Below the pieces are notes generated by a model. The model made no database searches, was not told where the DNA came from, and was given only the letters and a program-made list of their open reading frames with translations. A stretch of 64,000 nucleotides of DNA. Source: Aphelenchoides besseyi. Lineage: Eukaryota; Nematoda; Chromadorea; Rhabditida; Aphelenchoididae. Below are positions 37,640 to 46,505 of the stretch, piece by piece (within the stretch, counting starts at the first letter, position 1; every line of letters starts with the position of its first letter). The position numbers were made by a program, and so were the translations under genes. The stretch covers positions 10,540,001-10,604,000 of the forward strand of contig JAMPIQ010000001.1 of NCBI GenBank assembly GCA_024699855.1. The letters are read 5' to 3'.

Positions 37640-38400
37640 CCCAAAGACTTCCGTTTGTTGTTGTTATGTCAAATGGAAACCCGACAAGAGTATTCGGTTG
37701 ATCAGACATGTACAAGCTCCCAAATAAAACCCTACGAATCGCTTTTGGTGACTACTGGCCAATGGTTAGTTTCCAAGTTATTTAATGAGCTTATCAGTGC
37801 GTTTAATGCCAACTTCAATTGTTCTCGTATTCCAACTTTTCGCTCCAGTTCGAAATGTTCAAGACCAGGAATTGGTGTCGAAGTGAGTTGAAGGTGCAAT
37901 AAATCTACGTTGTCGCTCAGATCATTCAACTCTTGATTTCTTATCTCAAAATTGAGATAATCGCAAAACCTGTGCAAATCAAATCAGACATCGAATCCCT
38001 GGAGTACTTACTCAACGACTCGGTCGACACCTGGTCCCAGTTGTTTCAAGATGCTGAAGCTCGACGCGCGGACTTTGAATTTTCTTTGCCCCTCTATATG
38101 GTAATCGATAACTAAAAGATCATAAGTTTTTGGTTTTCAGAGTCAAAGCAAATTGGCTGTTCGACGTCTTGAGCCATCGCTTCGAAATCTTTGGGACTTT
38201 TTTACCGTCTACAACGGGAATGCAGTGTGGACAATCATTCTTAGCATTTTTCTCGTCTACACGATTTTTGGGATTGGAGTTCATTGGATCGAAAGACGCT
38301 TGGAATTTCGTAATCATGTCGATTATCTACGAATGATTTGGCGAATGATTAGACTTCAGCTTCTGCAGCCAGAAGGCGTGGATTATAATCTCATGGCTGG
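37640..38400 (+). CDS. Ionotropic glutamate-type receptor, part 1 (ligand domain S1 to M1)
   Basis: Three plus-strand exons join through clear introns (37882-37920 and 38101-38140). They encode the end of a ligand-binding S1 lobe (IIQLLISYLKIEIIAKPVQI, then RRADFEFSLPLYMSQSKLAV, which has the aDf..s.p.....s.l.V pattern of iGluR/IR proteins), the pre-M1 stretch LEPSLRNLWDFF, and M1 (VWTIILSIFLVYTIFGIGVH). The exon ends with a GTAAGC donor at about 38400. Upstream exons and the start are not resolved; a plus frame around 37400-37560 starts with a signal-like sequence but does not join. The rest of the receptor is at 39099-39844, and the pore/M3 exon between them is inverted. Confidence 0.5.
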
Positions 38401-38433
38401 TAAGCATTCACAAGGAGAAATCCTGAATAGTCT

Positions 38434-39062
38434 CGCCAGTTTTTGACTGAACTATATATCAGTCTACGCGCAATTTTACGCAGATTTCGAGTTATAGTCC
38501 GCTGGTCCTCCCTCGGAAGTGTGAGCTGCAATAGTCGAGTGAGCAAGCGATCTGCTTGCGAAACACTCTTTTGGAGGTTGCAGGTTCGATTTTTTCGATC
38601 GTTTCTTTCAAGTGCTGCGTTCTACCGAAACGAATCAAAAAGTGGGAAAAAAGTCGATTGAATTCCTTGTAGTCACCTACTATTCACTCTTTTCCTTTTT
38701 GCTTTGTGGATACAAGACAGCAACTTGCATTCGACGGCAGAGAGAACTGAACCCGCAACCTCCAAAAGAGTATTCCGCAAGCAGATCGCTTGCTCACTCG
38801 ACTATTGCAGCTCACACTTCCGAGGGAGGACCAGCGGACCATAACCTGGAGTGAATTTTAGCCAAATAAAACGACCAATATCTTCATAATGAAGTGAGAT
38901 AAGAATAACCGGACTTCACGACGATAATCAGCATAATCGATACTACGATTTTGGCAATTTTAGTGTTTTTGGCCAGTTCTGCGATTGGCCAAGAATGAGC
39001 GTGAAATTCAGAATCAGCGAAAATTGCGCGTAGACTGATATATAATTCAGCCAAAACTGGCG
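38434..39062. repeat. Fold-back (inverted) repeat carrying an inverted receptor exon
   Basis: The left arm is 38434-38587. Its two parts reappear in reverse orientation: 38434-38488 matches 39004-39062 and 38491-38587 matches 38748-38845 almost perfectly. The right arm holds an extra 158 bp (38846-39003) missing from the left. On the minus strand this right arm reads ELYISLRAIFADSEF, a polar linker and a membrane helix AKIVVSIMLIIVVKSGYSYL ending TSL, like the M2-M3 part of an ionotropic receptor. The arms also contain the internal perfect hairpin GCAAGC-GATCT-GCTTGC and a GGTTCGAT-like box. The loop between the arms is about 160 bp. Confidence 0.75.
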
Positions 39063-39098
39063 GGACCACTTTCTTCAATGCGCCGTAATCTTCGGTTT

Positions 39099-39844
39099 GT
39101 ATTCTTCTTGGATTCTGTCATCGGTTATGCGTGTACACGACCCTGCTCCTTTTCAAAGCTCAGAATTTGCTCGTGTCATAAAAGAAAAGAAGTACTCCGT
39201 AAGCTCCTATAACAAACGTATTGACAACATCTCATTTAGGTCTACACGGCTACTCCGTTCGATTGGTATTTTCAACAAATCAACACTTCTTTTGCTTCAC
39301 CTTATTACGAGCTTCGTAACGCATTTGCGGTCAATCCCGTCAAACGCGTATCCACCGATTGGGAAACGTTGGACGCAGCCAACGAAGGAGATGGCGTTCT
39401 GTTGATGCAAGAAGATCAACGTATCACATTTTTGGCTTTGAACTTTTGCGATTTAGTTTATATTGATGTATGTCTTAAAGCAACAAATCAACGTGATCAT
39501 TTTCTTATTAGAGTCCTATTGAACCGTCAGTGGAGAGGTTTATGTTCAAGCGCGGAAATCCGTGGATATCCGCCATAAATGCCGCGATTGTCGCTCAGCA
39601 GGTTTTAATCGAACGTATTCATCAGAAGTACGTCAAATATCAACCGCCGTCCAATTGCACGGACAAACAAAATCAGAAGCTAACACCACTGCGTAAGTTT
39701 CTCAATCACAAATTCTACAAATGTCTATTTGCAGAGTTGGGTCCTTATTGTGGACTTCTGGTTATCTTTTCTATTGGAATGTTTTTGGCTTCAATTTGTT
39801 TTTGGGTTGAATTGAAGAAGCGTAATTTAAGGATTATACGTTGA
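39099..39844 (+). CDS. Ionotropic glutamate-type receptor, part 2 (S2 lobe and last membrane helix)
   Basis: Plus-strand exons follow the fold-back element: SSEFARVIKEKKYS, then YTATPFDWYFQQINTSFASP and DAANEGDGVLLMQEDQRIT, then RFMFKRGNPWISAINAAIVA (the iGluR .a.r.gspw...in.ai pattern), QVLIERIHQKYVKY, a CTDKQN segment, and after a final intron LELGPYCGLLVIFSIGMFLA with a basic tail ending at the TGA at 39842-39844. This is the S2 ligand lobe and M4 of an ionotropic receptor. Nematode and arthropod IRs are chemosensory or synaptic cation channels; the role here cannot be read. With the M2/M3 exon on the wrong strand, the locus is probably broken. Confidence 0.55.
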
Positions 39845-39910
39845 ATAATCTCAATAAAACAGTCTTATTTTTATTACACTACCGAACAACAATAAGTATA
39901 GCCACTCATT

Positions 39911-40603
39911 TCAACCGATCGTCATCATTCGATTAACTAACGATTTCGTATCTTTGAATTCGTTCTCTAACTTCGTCTTTTCGTCTGTTGGCTGCTCAGT
40001 ATTGTGCCCTGAATCGTCTAATCCGTCGTCGTAAACGTCTTCGTCCAAGTCGTAGATTACGTCCATTTCCTCAACCAACTCTTTGGCTTCAGGCTCAAAA
40101 CTTTTGAGCGTTGAAGTTGGCGGATCAATCGAATAGAGGGCGCGCAACGAGCGAACTGAACGTCGGGACTTTGAAGCCTCAACCGAAGTGTTTTGATCGA
40201 CTTTTGACACGTTCTTACGCTTCTTCTTTTCAGCCGCAAAACGCGAATTCGGTTCGACTTCCGAGATGAACTCATCGAAATGTTTTGATGCCTAAAAGTT
40301 AACATTCAATTCTCAACTGTTTCGTTCACTTACCTCGTGCATCTTAATGTCCCCATCCATGTGCACTTGCTGGTGACTGCGATATCCTCGTTGGCCAAAA
40401 GATCGCCGTGTCCAGCGATTGCTCTGATAGATCTCCAGCTCTGAACACAAAGTAGACAACGTGATCTTCACGACCCACCTTCTTGATTGAGTAGAATTAA
40501 GTGCATGATCTGATGCACCAAAATCACGAGCACGAAGACGAAGAACGCAAACGCCAAAGTAAACCATAGATGCAAAATTTGTGGACGACGAACGTGCGGC
40601 ATC
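39911..40603 (-). CDS. Single-pass membrane protein with long acidic tail, unrecognised
   Basis: From ATG 40601-40603 the first exon reads PHVRRPQILHLWFTLAFAFF and continues with the membrane helix FVFVLVILVHQIMHLILL. A second exon is basic (YQSNRWTRRSFGQRGYRSHQ). The last exon is polar with a Lys/Arg-rich run (AAEKKKRKN), then an acidic stretch (EMDVIYDLDEDVYDDGLDD) and ends at the TGA at 39911-39913. Two short introns are visible (near 40290-40332 and 40443-40486). About 200 aa. There is no cleaved signal, so it is probably anchored with the tail in the cytoplasm. The family was not recognised. An upstream exon in the same frame is possible. Confidence 0.5.
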
Positions 40604-40986
40604 TTTCCACCGACGACAACCAACCGAATGGTCCGGAAGTTTAATCTCGCAGCCAAAAGGTCTTCAGCACTCAACCAAATTAAAAAACTGTCAATCTCAA
40701 CGATAATCAACGTGATTCATCGGTGGATTGTTGGCCGTTTCGAGCGAACGTTCTTAATTCCAAACCGCCAGAAAATGAAAATCCGCTCGTTCACGGAGTG
40801 TAGAAGCGGATTATGAACGTAATCCCTACGATAGTCATTTGCCTAATCCATCGTGCTTCTTACGTTTTGCTCATTTGTTTCGCTCCAATTTTCTGTTTTC
40901 AATGGTTGAAAATTAGCATAAAACTCGAGTTGAAAAATATAGTCAATGGAGTATTGGATCATTCGTGACTTTGAGTCAAAAGCGAA

Positions 40987-43097
40987 ATGGCTGTTCGACC
41001 GCAGGAAACGAACATCGAACTTGCGGCCGCGGAATTGGAGGACAAACCGAACTCCAAATTTGCTCAACTATTGGCTCCAGCCGATGTCAAAGGCGCTCGC
41101 ACGGTCTCTGAACAACTTCGCCCCGTTAAGATCCCGGACGAACAGAAGGAAGACTACGTGAAGAAAGATCCAAAGAAAACAATTCGCAAACTAACGGATC
41201 GTCTTTTCGTTCGTAAAGCAACATTTCCGGTGCAGGATCGAACTCTTCGCAGTTATAACGTCAATCAAGTGAGTGACCCGTTTAATCGCATTAACCGACT
41301 TTGCAGACCAGAACAATCGAGCAGTCGGTGTTGCTGGGCGAGTTCTACAACCAGGATGATGATGCTTTCTGGCGAGTTCTCGGAATGCGTCCACGTCGTA
41401 CGGTAGGGCCTTGCGTTGAATACGATGTCGTTCGTTTGAGTCAACGCAAACGAAAAAAGAAGGCAAGTAAATGCTCAAGGTATCATTGATTAACGTGTTT
41501 AGCCATCGGAAATGGAAGGCATCGAGTTCGTGATGAAGTTGTGCGATTCCGACAATCCGAATGCTCATCTTCTCTTTCTCCAACAGTTCGCGTTTCTTCG
41601 TGAGTTTCGCGAGGCCTTTGCTGGTCATCCACAGCGTTCTCATTTTCCCGAATACTTGGGCAGCGGAGCGTTCGATCAACTCTGCTACAAAGACGTGAGT
41701 TTCCATTCAAATAACTTGACCGTTCGATTTCAGAATTATGCAGAAGACGATGCGAAAATCTTCATGGTGTTGCCGCGCCCTCATCCGCGACCGTACCTTT
41801 TGGTCGAACGTATCGGTCTAACCATCGAGCAGTTGATGCGCGGTAATCAATTCGGACTTCTCGACATTTCGACTGCACGTTTCATTACCATCGGATGCAT
41901 TCAAGTTGGTTTTAATCAGCGGCCATCAACGTCGTTTTTCAGACTTTACGTCTGATGCACGAAATGGGTTGGGTGCATCGGTGTGTCGCAAACTACACTT
42001 TCGCTCTGCGCGTGGGATCCAACGGTTTCATGTCCGACTTGGATTTGAATCTTAACGTCGTTTGTGTTGACGCGGGATTTCCTCGTCGTTTTCGTTCTGT
42101 TAATCATCCACCACGTCGTGTTGCTCCGTTCGCCGGCACCTACAAATACTCGTGAGTGAACGTCTCTCTCCGCAGTTCGGAGTTTTCAGGTCGATTGCTG
42201 CAATGGAAAACAAAGAGCAGATGCCGAACGACGACTTGATTTCGGCTCTCTATCTCTTCTGCGAAATGATCCACGGTCAATTGCCGTGGCGTGGAGTTCA
42301 CAATCTTGAGGTTCGACTCGACTACTCTTTCCGACATCTTGTATTTTAATTTAGAAGATCATGGACATGAAAAAGAAGCTACAGGACGATCCGCCGATTC
42401 GAATCGACAACACCGGCCATCGCGAATTTCCGATCGATTTGCGTCGTTTGCCGCAAGCTTTCAAGTTGATCGAGAACTTCAATGCGTTGTAAGCGTTCGC
42501 CCATATGGTTCAATTGATTTGTTTAGTCGTATCGCTGAATACATTGTTTATCGTGATCTGTACACGATTATCAACGTTATTGCGGAGATCAATCGTCATA
42601 CCATTACAGAAGAGTATGTGGTTGTGGATAAGTTGAAGTGAGTTTGAACAACCGTTTGATTCTGATCACCAAGTTCAGGAATGTGAACAAAAAGTTCCGC
42701 AATTTGACGGACGCAATTCTCGATCGTGGTCAACCACCAGCCGCAGTCGATCAGCTCCAACAACAAGCTAAACAACAAACGCCGGGTACGAAAGGAGTTC
42801 ATAACCAAGAAACCCAACCGGCCGCTCAACCGCCGCCAGTGGGTGTGGCCAAAGACAAGAATCATGATCCAACAGCGACACCCACGGAGACTCGTTCTGG
42901 TCGTAGCAAAAAGAAACAGAATCAAAAGGCAAGTGGTCATTGAATATGTCTTCTGACTAGTTTCTTAGGTATTGCAGATTTTCCCAACAACGACGACCAC
43001 AAACACAAAGGAATCAGGAAAAGAGAAGCAAGGTCAAGCATTGACTCAACAAAAAGCGACCAATTCGGCCGATCAACCGCCGAGTCGCACGAAATGA
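40987..43097 (+). CDS. CK1/TTBK-type pseudokinase with N- and C-terminal extensions
   Basis: Ten short-intron exons. A roughly 170-residue N-terminal region (charged, with IRKLTDRLFVRKATFPVQDR) precedes a kinase fold of CK1/TTBK type: FIMVLPRP-like strand (KIFMVLPRPHPRPYLLVERI), GLTIEQLMRGNQFGLLDIST, TLRLMHEMGWVHRCVANYTF, VCVDAGFPRRF, APFAGTYKYSSIAAM, NDDLISALYLFCEMIHGQLP and W. In active CK1 the catalytic loop is HRDIKPAN and the metal motif DFG. Here they read HRCVANYT and DAG, so the catalytic Asp and loop Lys are missing. The C-terminus is Gln/Pro/Thr/Lys-rich. About 550 aa. The stop is TGA at 43095-43097. CK1-like families are greatly expanded in nematodes; a scaffold or regulatory role is inference. 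Confidence 0.8.
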
Positions 43098-43318
43098 CCG
43101 GAATAGAGAATTCGTTTCCATCGGCAAACCCATGGTCGACGTTCAAGAGTAATTTTTTCGATTGTAGAAAGTAAGAAATAAAAATGTATTCGATTGTTGC
43201 AACACAATTTATCCGAACAAGAAAACAGATAAGTAACAATTGAGTTGTTCAATCAGCGATATTCTCGTGGATCGTCGTATAAATCAAAGGTTATAGAGAG
43301 CATTTCAATCGCTCACCT

Positions 43319-44441
43319 TCACTCTTCTTCCACGTGGTAAAAACTATCGGTGCTTTCATCTGACATTTCGGTAGTCTTCACCCAAGAAGTAGCCTTTGGT
43401 TCAGAGCTGTTGGAAGCATTGGATTGAGATTGTTGAGAACAAGTTGGCGGCGCCATTGTTGAAGGACCAAAAAAAGTTGGTTCCATTAGTTGGCTTTATT
43501 AGTCCGATGCAGTTTTGGTATTGGTTGTTAGATAGAGGACTATTTGTTGGAATTTGTTCGTTTTGAGTTTTTATCCCATGGACATTCCTTACTTGAGAAG
43601 GTGCTTCTGAATAATATTGTGGATGATGTTGCAGTAGATCGCGTGGTACGGTGTCTGGTACAAAACTGTAACCCGTTGCATGAGATTGTTATGAAGGAAG
43701 ATTATAAGAAACTACTGGTTGATTGGTTAATTGAGGTTGGTTCGAGGTTGGTTGTTGAAAGAGCATTTGTCGTCGGCTCGATTGAATCGAAATTGGTTGT
43801 TGACGAATTGTCATTTGATGCATCATATAATTTGGAGGTAATGTTGGGTTTTGGCGTGGAATTGCTTGTCCATATGACAGTCTTGGTTGAGCTGAAGGTA
43901 ACCCGACCATTCGGTGTTGGTAATTCACGACTTGAGCATTAAAATCTTGTTATGATGCGAGAGTTGAAACAGTTTGAGTTGTAGAAGCGCGTTGAGCGGT
44001 TTTGATTGCAACACTTTTTCTCTCACTTACTACTTGAATGGCACACAAACGTTCGAATTCCTTTTCCAAATTCAAAAGCCGTTTTTCTTGTAGCTTATTC
44101 ACTCGCTTCTGGTGCTTCAATCGTTCTTTCAAACTTGAGATCATCAAAATCAAATTGCCCTGGACTAATGCATTTGACGGTTGAGATCCATCCGTCTCAC
44201 AAACAGCAGATTTGCCGGCTTCCAATTGCCGCTTAAATCGTTCAGTCACAATGGCAATTTGGCGTTCCAATTGATCAGTCATTGCATATTGTCTGTCTGC
44301 TTTCAATTCGTTGTGCAGTTCTTTTGCTGTTTGAATCCGGCAAGTCGCCTGTTGCACTTCTTCCGTCATATCTTTGTTAAAAGCTCGCAAACTAACGGAG
44401 TTAACGATGAAGTTCATTGCAGTTGGTTGTTTAAGTTCTGA
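43319..44441 (-). CDS. Coiled-coil, Gln/Pro-rich protein with two in-frame TAA codons
   Basis: The first visible exon begins after a TTTTTCAG acceptor at about 44442, with an ATG soon after (MNFIVNSVSLRAFNKDM). It continues as a long coiled coil (AKELHNELKADRQ, QLERQIAIVTERFKRQLEAG, LLNLEKEFERLCAIQ). The same frame then passes TAA at 43950-43952 and TAA at 43689-43691 while keeping a coherent Gln/Pro/Tyr-rich sequence (LPSAQPRLSYGQAIPRQ; TVPRDLLQHHPQYYSEAPSQ) up to a GTAAGG donor near 43603. Both stops sit in TCA-TAA-CAA. A last open segment (MEPTFFGPSTMAPPTCSQQS ... DSFYHVEEE) ends at the TGA at 43319. Introns could remove both stops (see findings). The family was not recognised. Confidence 0.45.
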
Positions 44442-44454
44442 AAAAGAACGCTGA

Positions 44455-45110
44455 AGTCCAAGCCTAAAAACACGCAGCAATGGCATACCGCTCCAACTGC
44501 CAAGAAAATAGTCGCTGAAACAAAGAAACAACAAGAAAAACACTCCAAGGTTGCATTTACAGCGCCAAATCAAAAACCGGAAACGCTTGTTCTCGTAAAT
44601 GCTCTTGACGTCCTGTTTACACTCATCGATTTCTTCAACGCAGTGAAAGACGAAGACGTCGATTTCAAATGGGCTATAGTCAACGCACAAAATGCGGGTC
44701 GTTCAATTATTTGGCAACAAAGTAGCTCACAACCATTAGTTCATGCTATTCAAATCGCCCTCGGAATTGGCGCCGGACGTTTCAAGCATCTTGTCAGTCG
44801 AGATCTTGCACATATAAAAAGTGGATTATCTTTAAATGTTCGAAGTAGGTTGGGCCTCAAATACGTGTTCGGTAAAAACAAAGTGGTTGTTAATTACAAC
44901 ACGGTCGAAAGATGCATAAAGACTGGACAACTCGACAGTTTCCTGATTGGTTTCTTCAAATACATGAACGAAGAAGGAAAAGAGGAACTATACAACATCC
45001 TCCAACCGTTTAAAATAACCGGTCACACAGCCTCGGAAGTAAACGATAACAAATTCAAGTTCATGAATTCAAAAGGCGAAGAAATGAACAAAATCGCGGC
45101 TGTGCTAATT
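44455..45110 (+). pseudogene. Truncated open frame interrupted by the mariner element
   Basis: A plus frame of about 215 codons runs without stop up to the TA where the mariner starts. It reads like a real protein (LVLVNALDVLFTLIDFFNAV, LVHAIQIALGIGAGRFKHLV, LGLKYVFGKNKVVVNYNTVE, LIGFFKYMNEEGKEELYNIL). It lacks an in-frame ATG at its left end, so an upstream exon is missing. No continuation of the protein is seen beyond the element at 46480. It is probably a gene, or part of one, disrupted by the insertion. The family was not recognised. Confidence 0.45.
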
Positions 45111-45112
45111 TA

Positions 45113-45193
45113 TTGGGTTGTTACAAAAGTTTTGACGGTTGCGCAATGCGTTTTATAAAATTGGAACGAAAAAAATTGACCGGTCGGTTGGAA
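45113..45193 (+). repeat. Left terminal inverted repeat of mariner
   Basis: Starts TTGGGTTGTTACAAAAGTTT and ends AATTGACCGGTCGGTTGGAA. It aligns with the reverse complement of the right end, with a less conserved middle. Confidence 0.85.
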
Positions 45194-45277
45194 ATTAAAC
45201 GAAGTGTCAAATTTAAATTATTGGATCTGCTGTTACTCGACGTCGCTACTACTGTTTTCTCGACTAATTTTGTCAGA

Positions 45278-46302
45278 ATGGACCTCACTCGCGAACAAGT
45301 ACGACTTCTGCTTCTCAACGAATATCGTCTCAATCACTCGCCTGCTATAGCGGCTGAGATCATTAACTCGACGCATGGAGCGCGAACGACTTCTGAGTCA
45401 ACGGCACTTCGTTGGTTCAAGAAGTTCGACGATGGACTCGAGGGCTTGGAAGATCAGCCACGAACAGGACGTCCGCCAACGGTTCATCAACCGACGATTC
45501 TCAACGCTCTGTCCAATCGACCTGCGCAATCAACTCGCGAATTGGCCAATGGTTGTTGCCATGTAACCGTTTGGAAAACATTAAGACGAGCGGGCAAGCA
45601 ATTCTTTATGTCTACAATCACTAATGGTTATTCTCGTTTAGGTCTCCGGCATCGACGAGGACTGTGGGTACCCCACGAGTTGACGGACCTGCAGAAGCAA
45701 CGGCGAGTCCGGGTTGCCGAAAATCTCCTTCAGTTGCAAAGTGCCAACCCGTTCGTCCACCGGCTTCTAACCTGCGACGAAACATGGGTCCAACTCGACA
45801 ATCCATATCGCCGTGGGCAATGGTTGCGTCCCAATCAGCGACCGGTTGTTACACCCCGGCCGAATCTTTTCCAACCAAAAGTTATGCTTTCTGTTTGGTG
45901 GAATCGGTTAGGTGTTGTGCACTGGGAGTTGTTGGACCGCGGACAGACGATCACTTCGGAACTGTACTGTGCCCAAATGGACCGAGTCGCCGCGACGTTC
46001 TACTACTCCAGGACAACGCGCGACCGCACACCACCCGAAGAACTCAACAGCACCTGAGGACTTTGGGTTGGACGGCCATCGAGCACCCGCCGTACTCCCC
46101 GGACCTATCGCCAACGGACTATCATCTCTTCCGTTCGCTAAAGACGTGGATACGAGGACGCCGATTCAACGACGTCGATCATCTCCGCTGGTCTTTGAAC
46201 TCGTTCTTCGCCTCCCGTCGTCGATCCTTCTACACCCGCGGAATCACCCAATTGCCCGAACGGTGGCGCCGAACTATCAACTCAAATGGCGAGTATTTTT
46301 GA
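45278..46302 (+). pseudogene. mariner transposase, frameshifted by an internal deletion
   Basis: From ATG 45278 the first frame gives the N-terminal DNA-binding part (ending with SLED-like GLEGLEDQPRTGRPPTV), then GLRHRRGLWVPHELTDLQKQ, and the first catalytic region LLTCDETWVQLDNPYRRGQW. After ELYCAQMDRVA the frame is lost near 45990. The continuation in another frame has LLLQDNARPHTTRRT and HPPYSPDLSPTDYHLFRSLK, with 34 residues between the second and third Asp (DD34D). Compared with other mariners about 12-15 residues are missing at the break. A 48-nt in-frame insert between RRAG and GLRH starts GCAAG and ends TTTAG, like an intron. Confidence 0.85.
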
Positions 46303-46397
46303 TGATTTGTGTTAATTTTAATAAATTAATTCTAATCTACAACGAAAATCATACTTAGGACAGTAGGCAGCCGAACAACCGAACTTTGTTCACACAC

Positions 46398-46477
46398 TTC
46401 CAACCGACCGGTCAAACTTTTTCATTCCAAATCTAGGTCAACATGCTCCGCCCTCCAAAACTTTAGTAACAACCCAA
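46398..46477 (-). repeat. Right terminal inverted repeat of mariner
   Basis: Reverse complement begins TTGGGTTGTTACTAAAGTTT and ends TTTGACCGGTCGGTTGGAA, matching the left repeat. Confidence 0.85.
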
Positions 46478-46505
46478 TACAATGCTTGAAATTTATTGAA
46501 CGAAT

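Larger units (their letters stand above)
45113..46477 (+). mobile_element. mariner-family DNA transposon, complete ends, 1365 bp
   Basis: The ends are inverted repeats of about 80 bp beginning TTGGGTTGTTAC on both sides, and each is flanked by the TA target duplication (45111-45112 and 46478-46479). The interior codes for a mariner transposase with DETW and a DD34D catalytic pair. The length is typical of mariner. Long imperfect TIRs (about 80 bp rather than about 28) are notable. The transposase frame is broken, so the copy is inactive unless helped by another. Confidence 0.9.

Noticed and set aside
38491..38587. A functional tRNA gene in the fold-back arms
   Set aside because: A GGTTCGAT box and a variable-arm-like hairpin are present, but the GCAAGC/GCTTGC hairpin replaces the anticodon stem with a 5-nt loop and no acceptor stem pairs.
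43689..43952. Variant genetic code with TAA read as Gln
   Set aside because: All conserved genes in the window end at ordinary TAA, TAG or TGA at the expected protein ends, so stops are not reassigned genome-wide.
43950..44690. One long minus-strand frame upstream of 44441 as part of the coiled-coil gene
   Set aside because: Above 44441 the frame turns into a hydrophobic, Cys-rich text typical of an antisense shadow of the plus frame, and a clear acceptor lies at about 44442.
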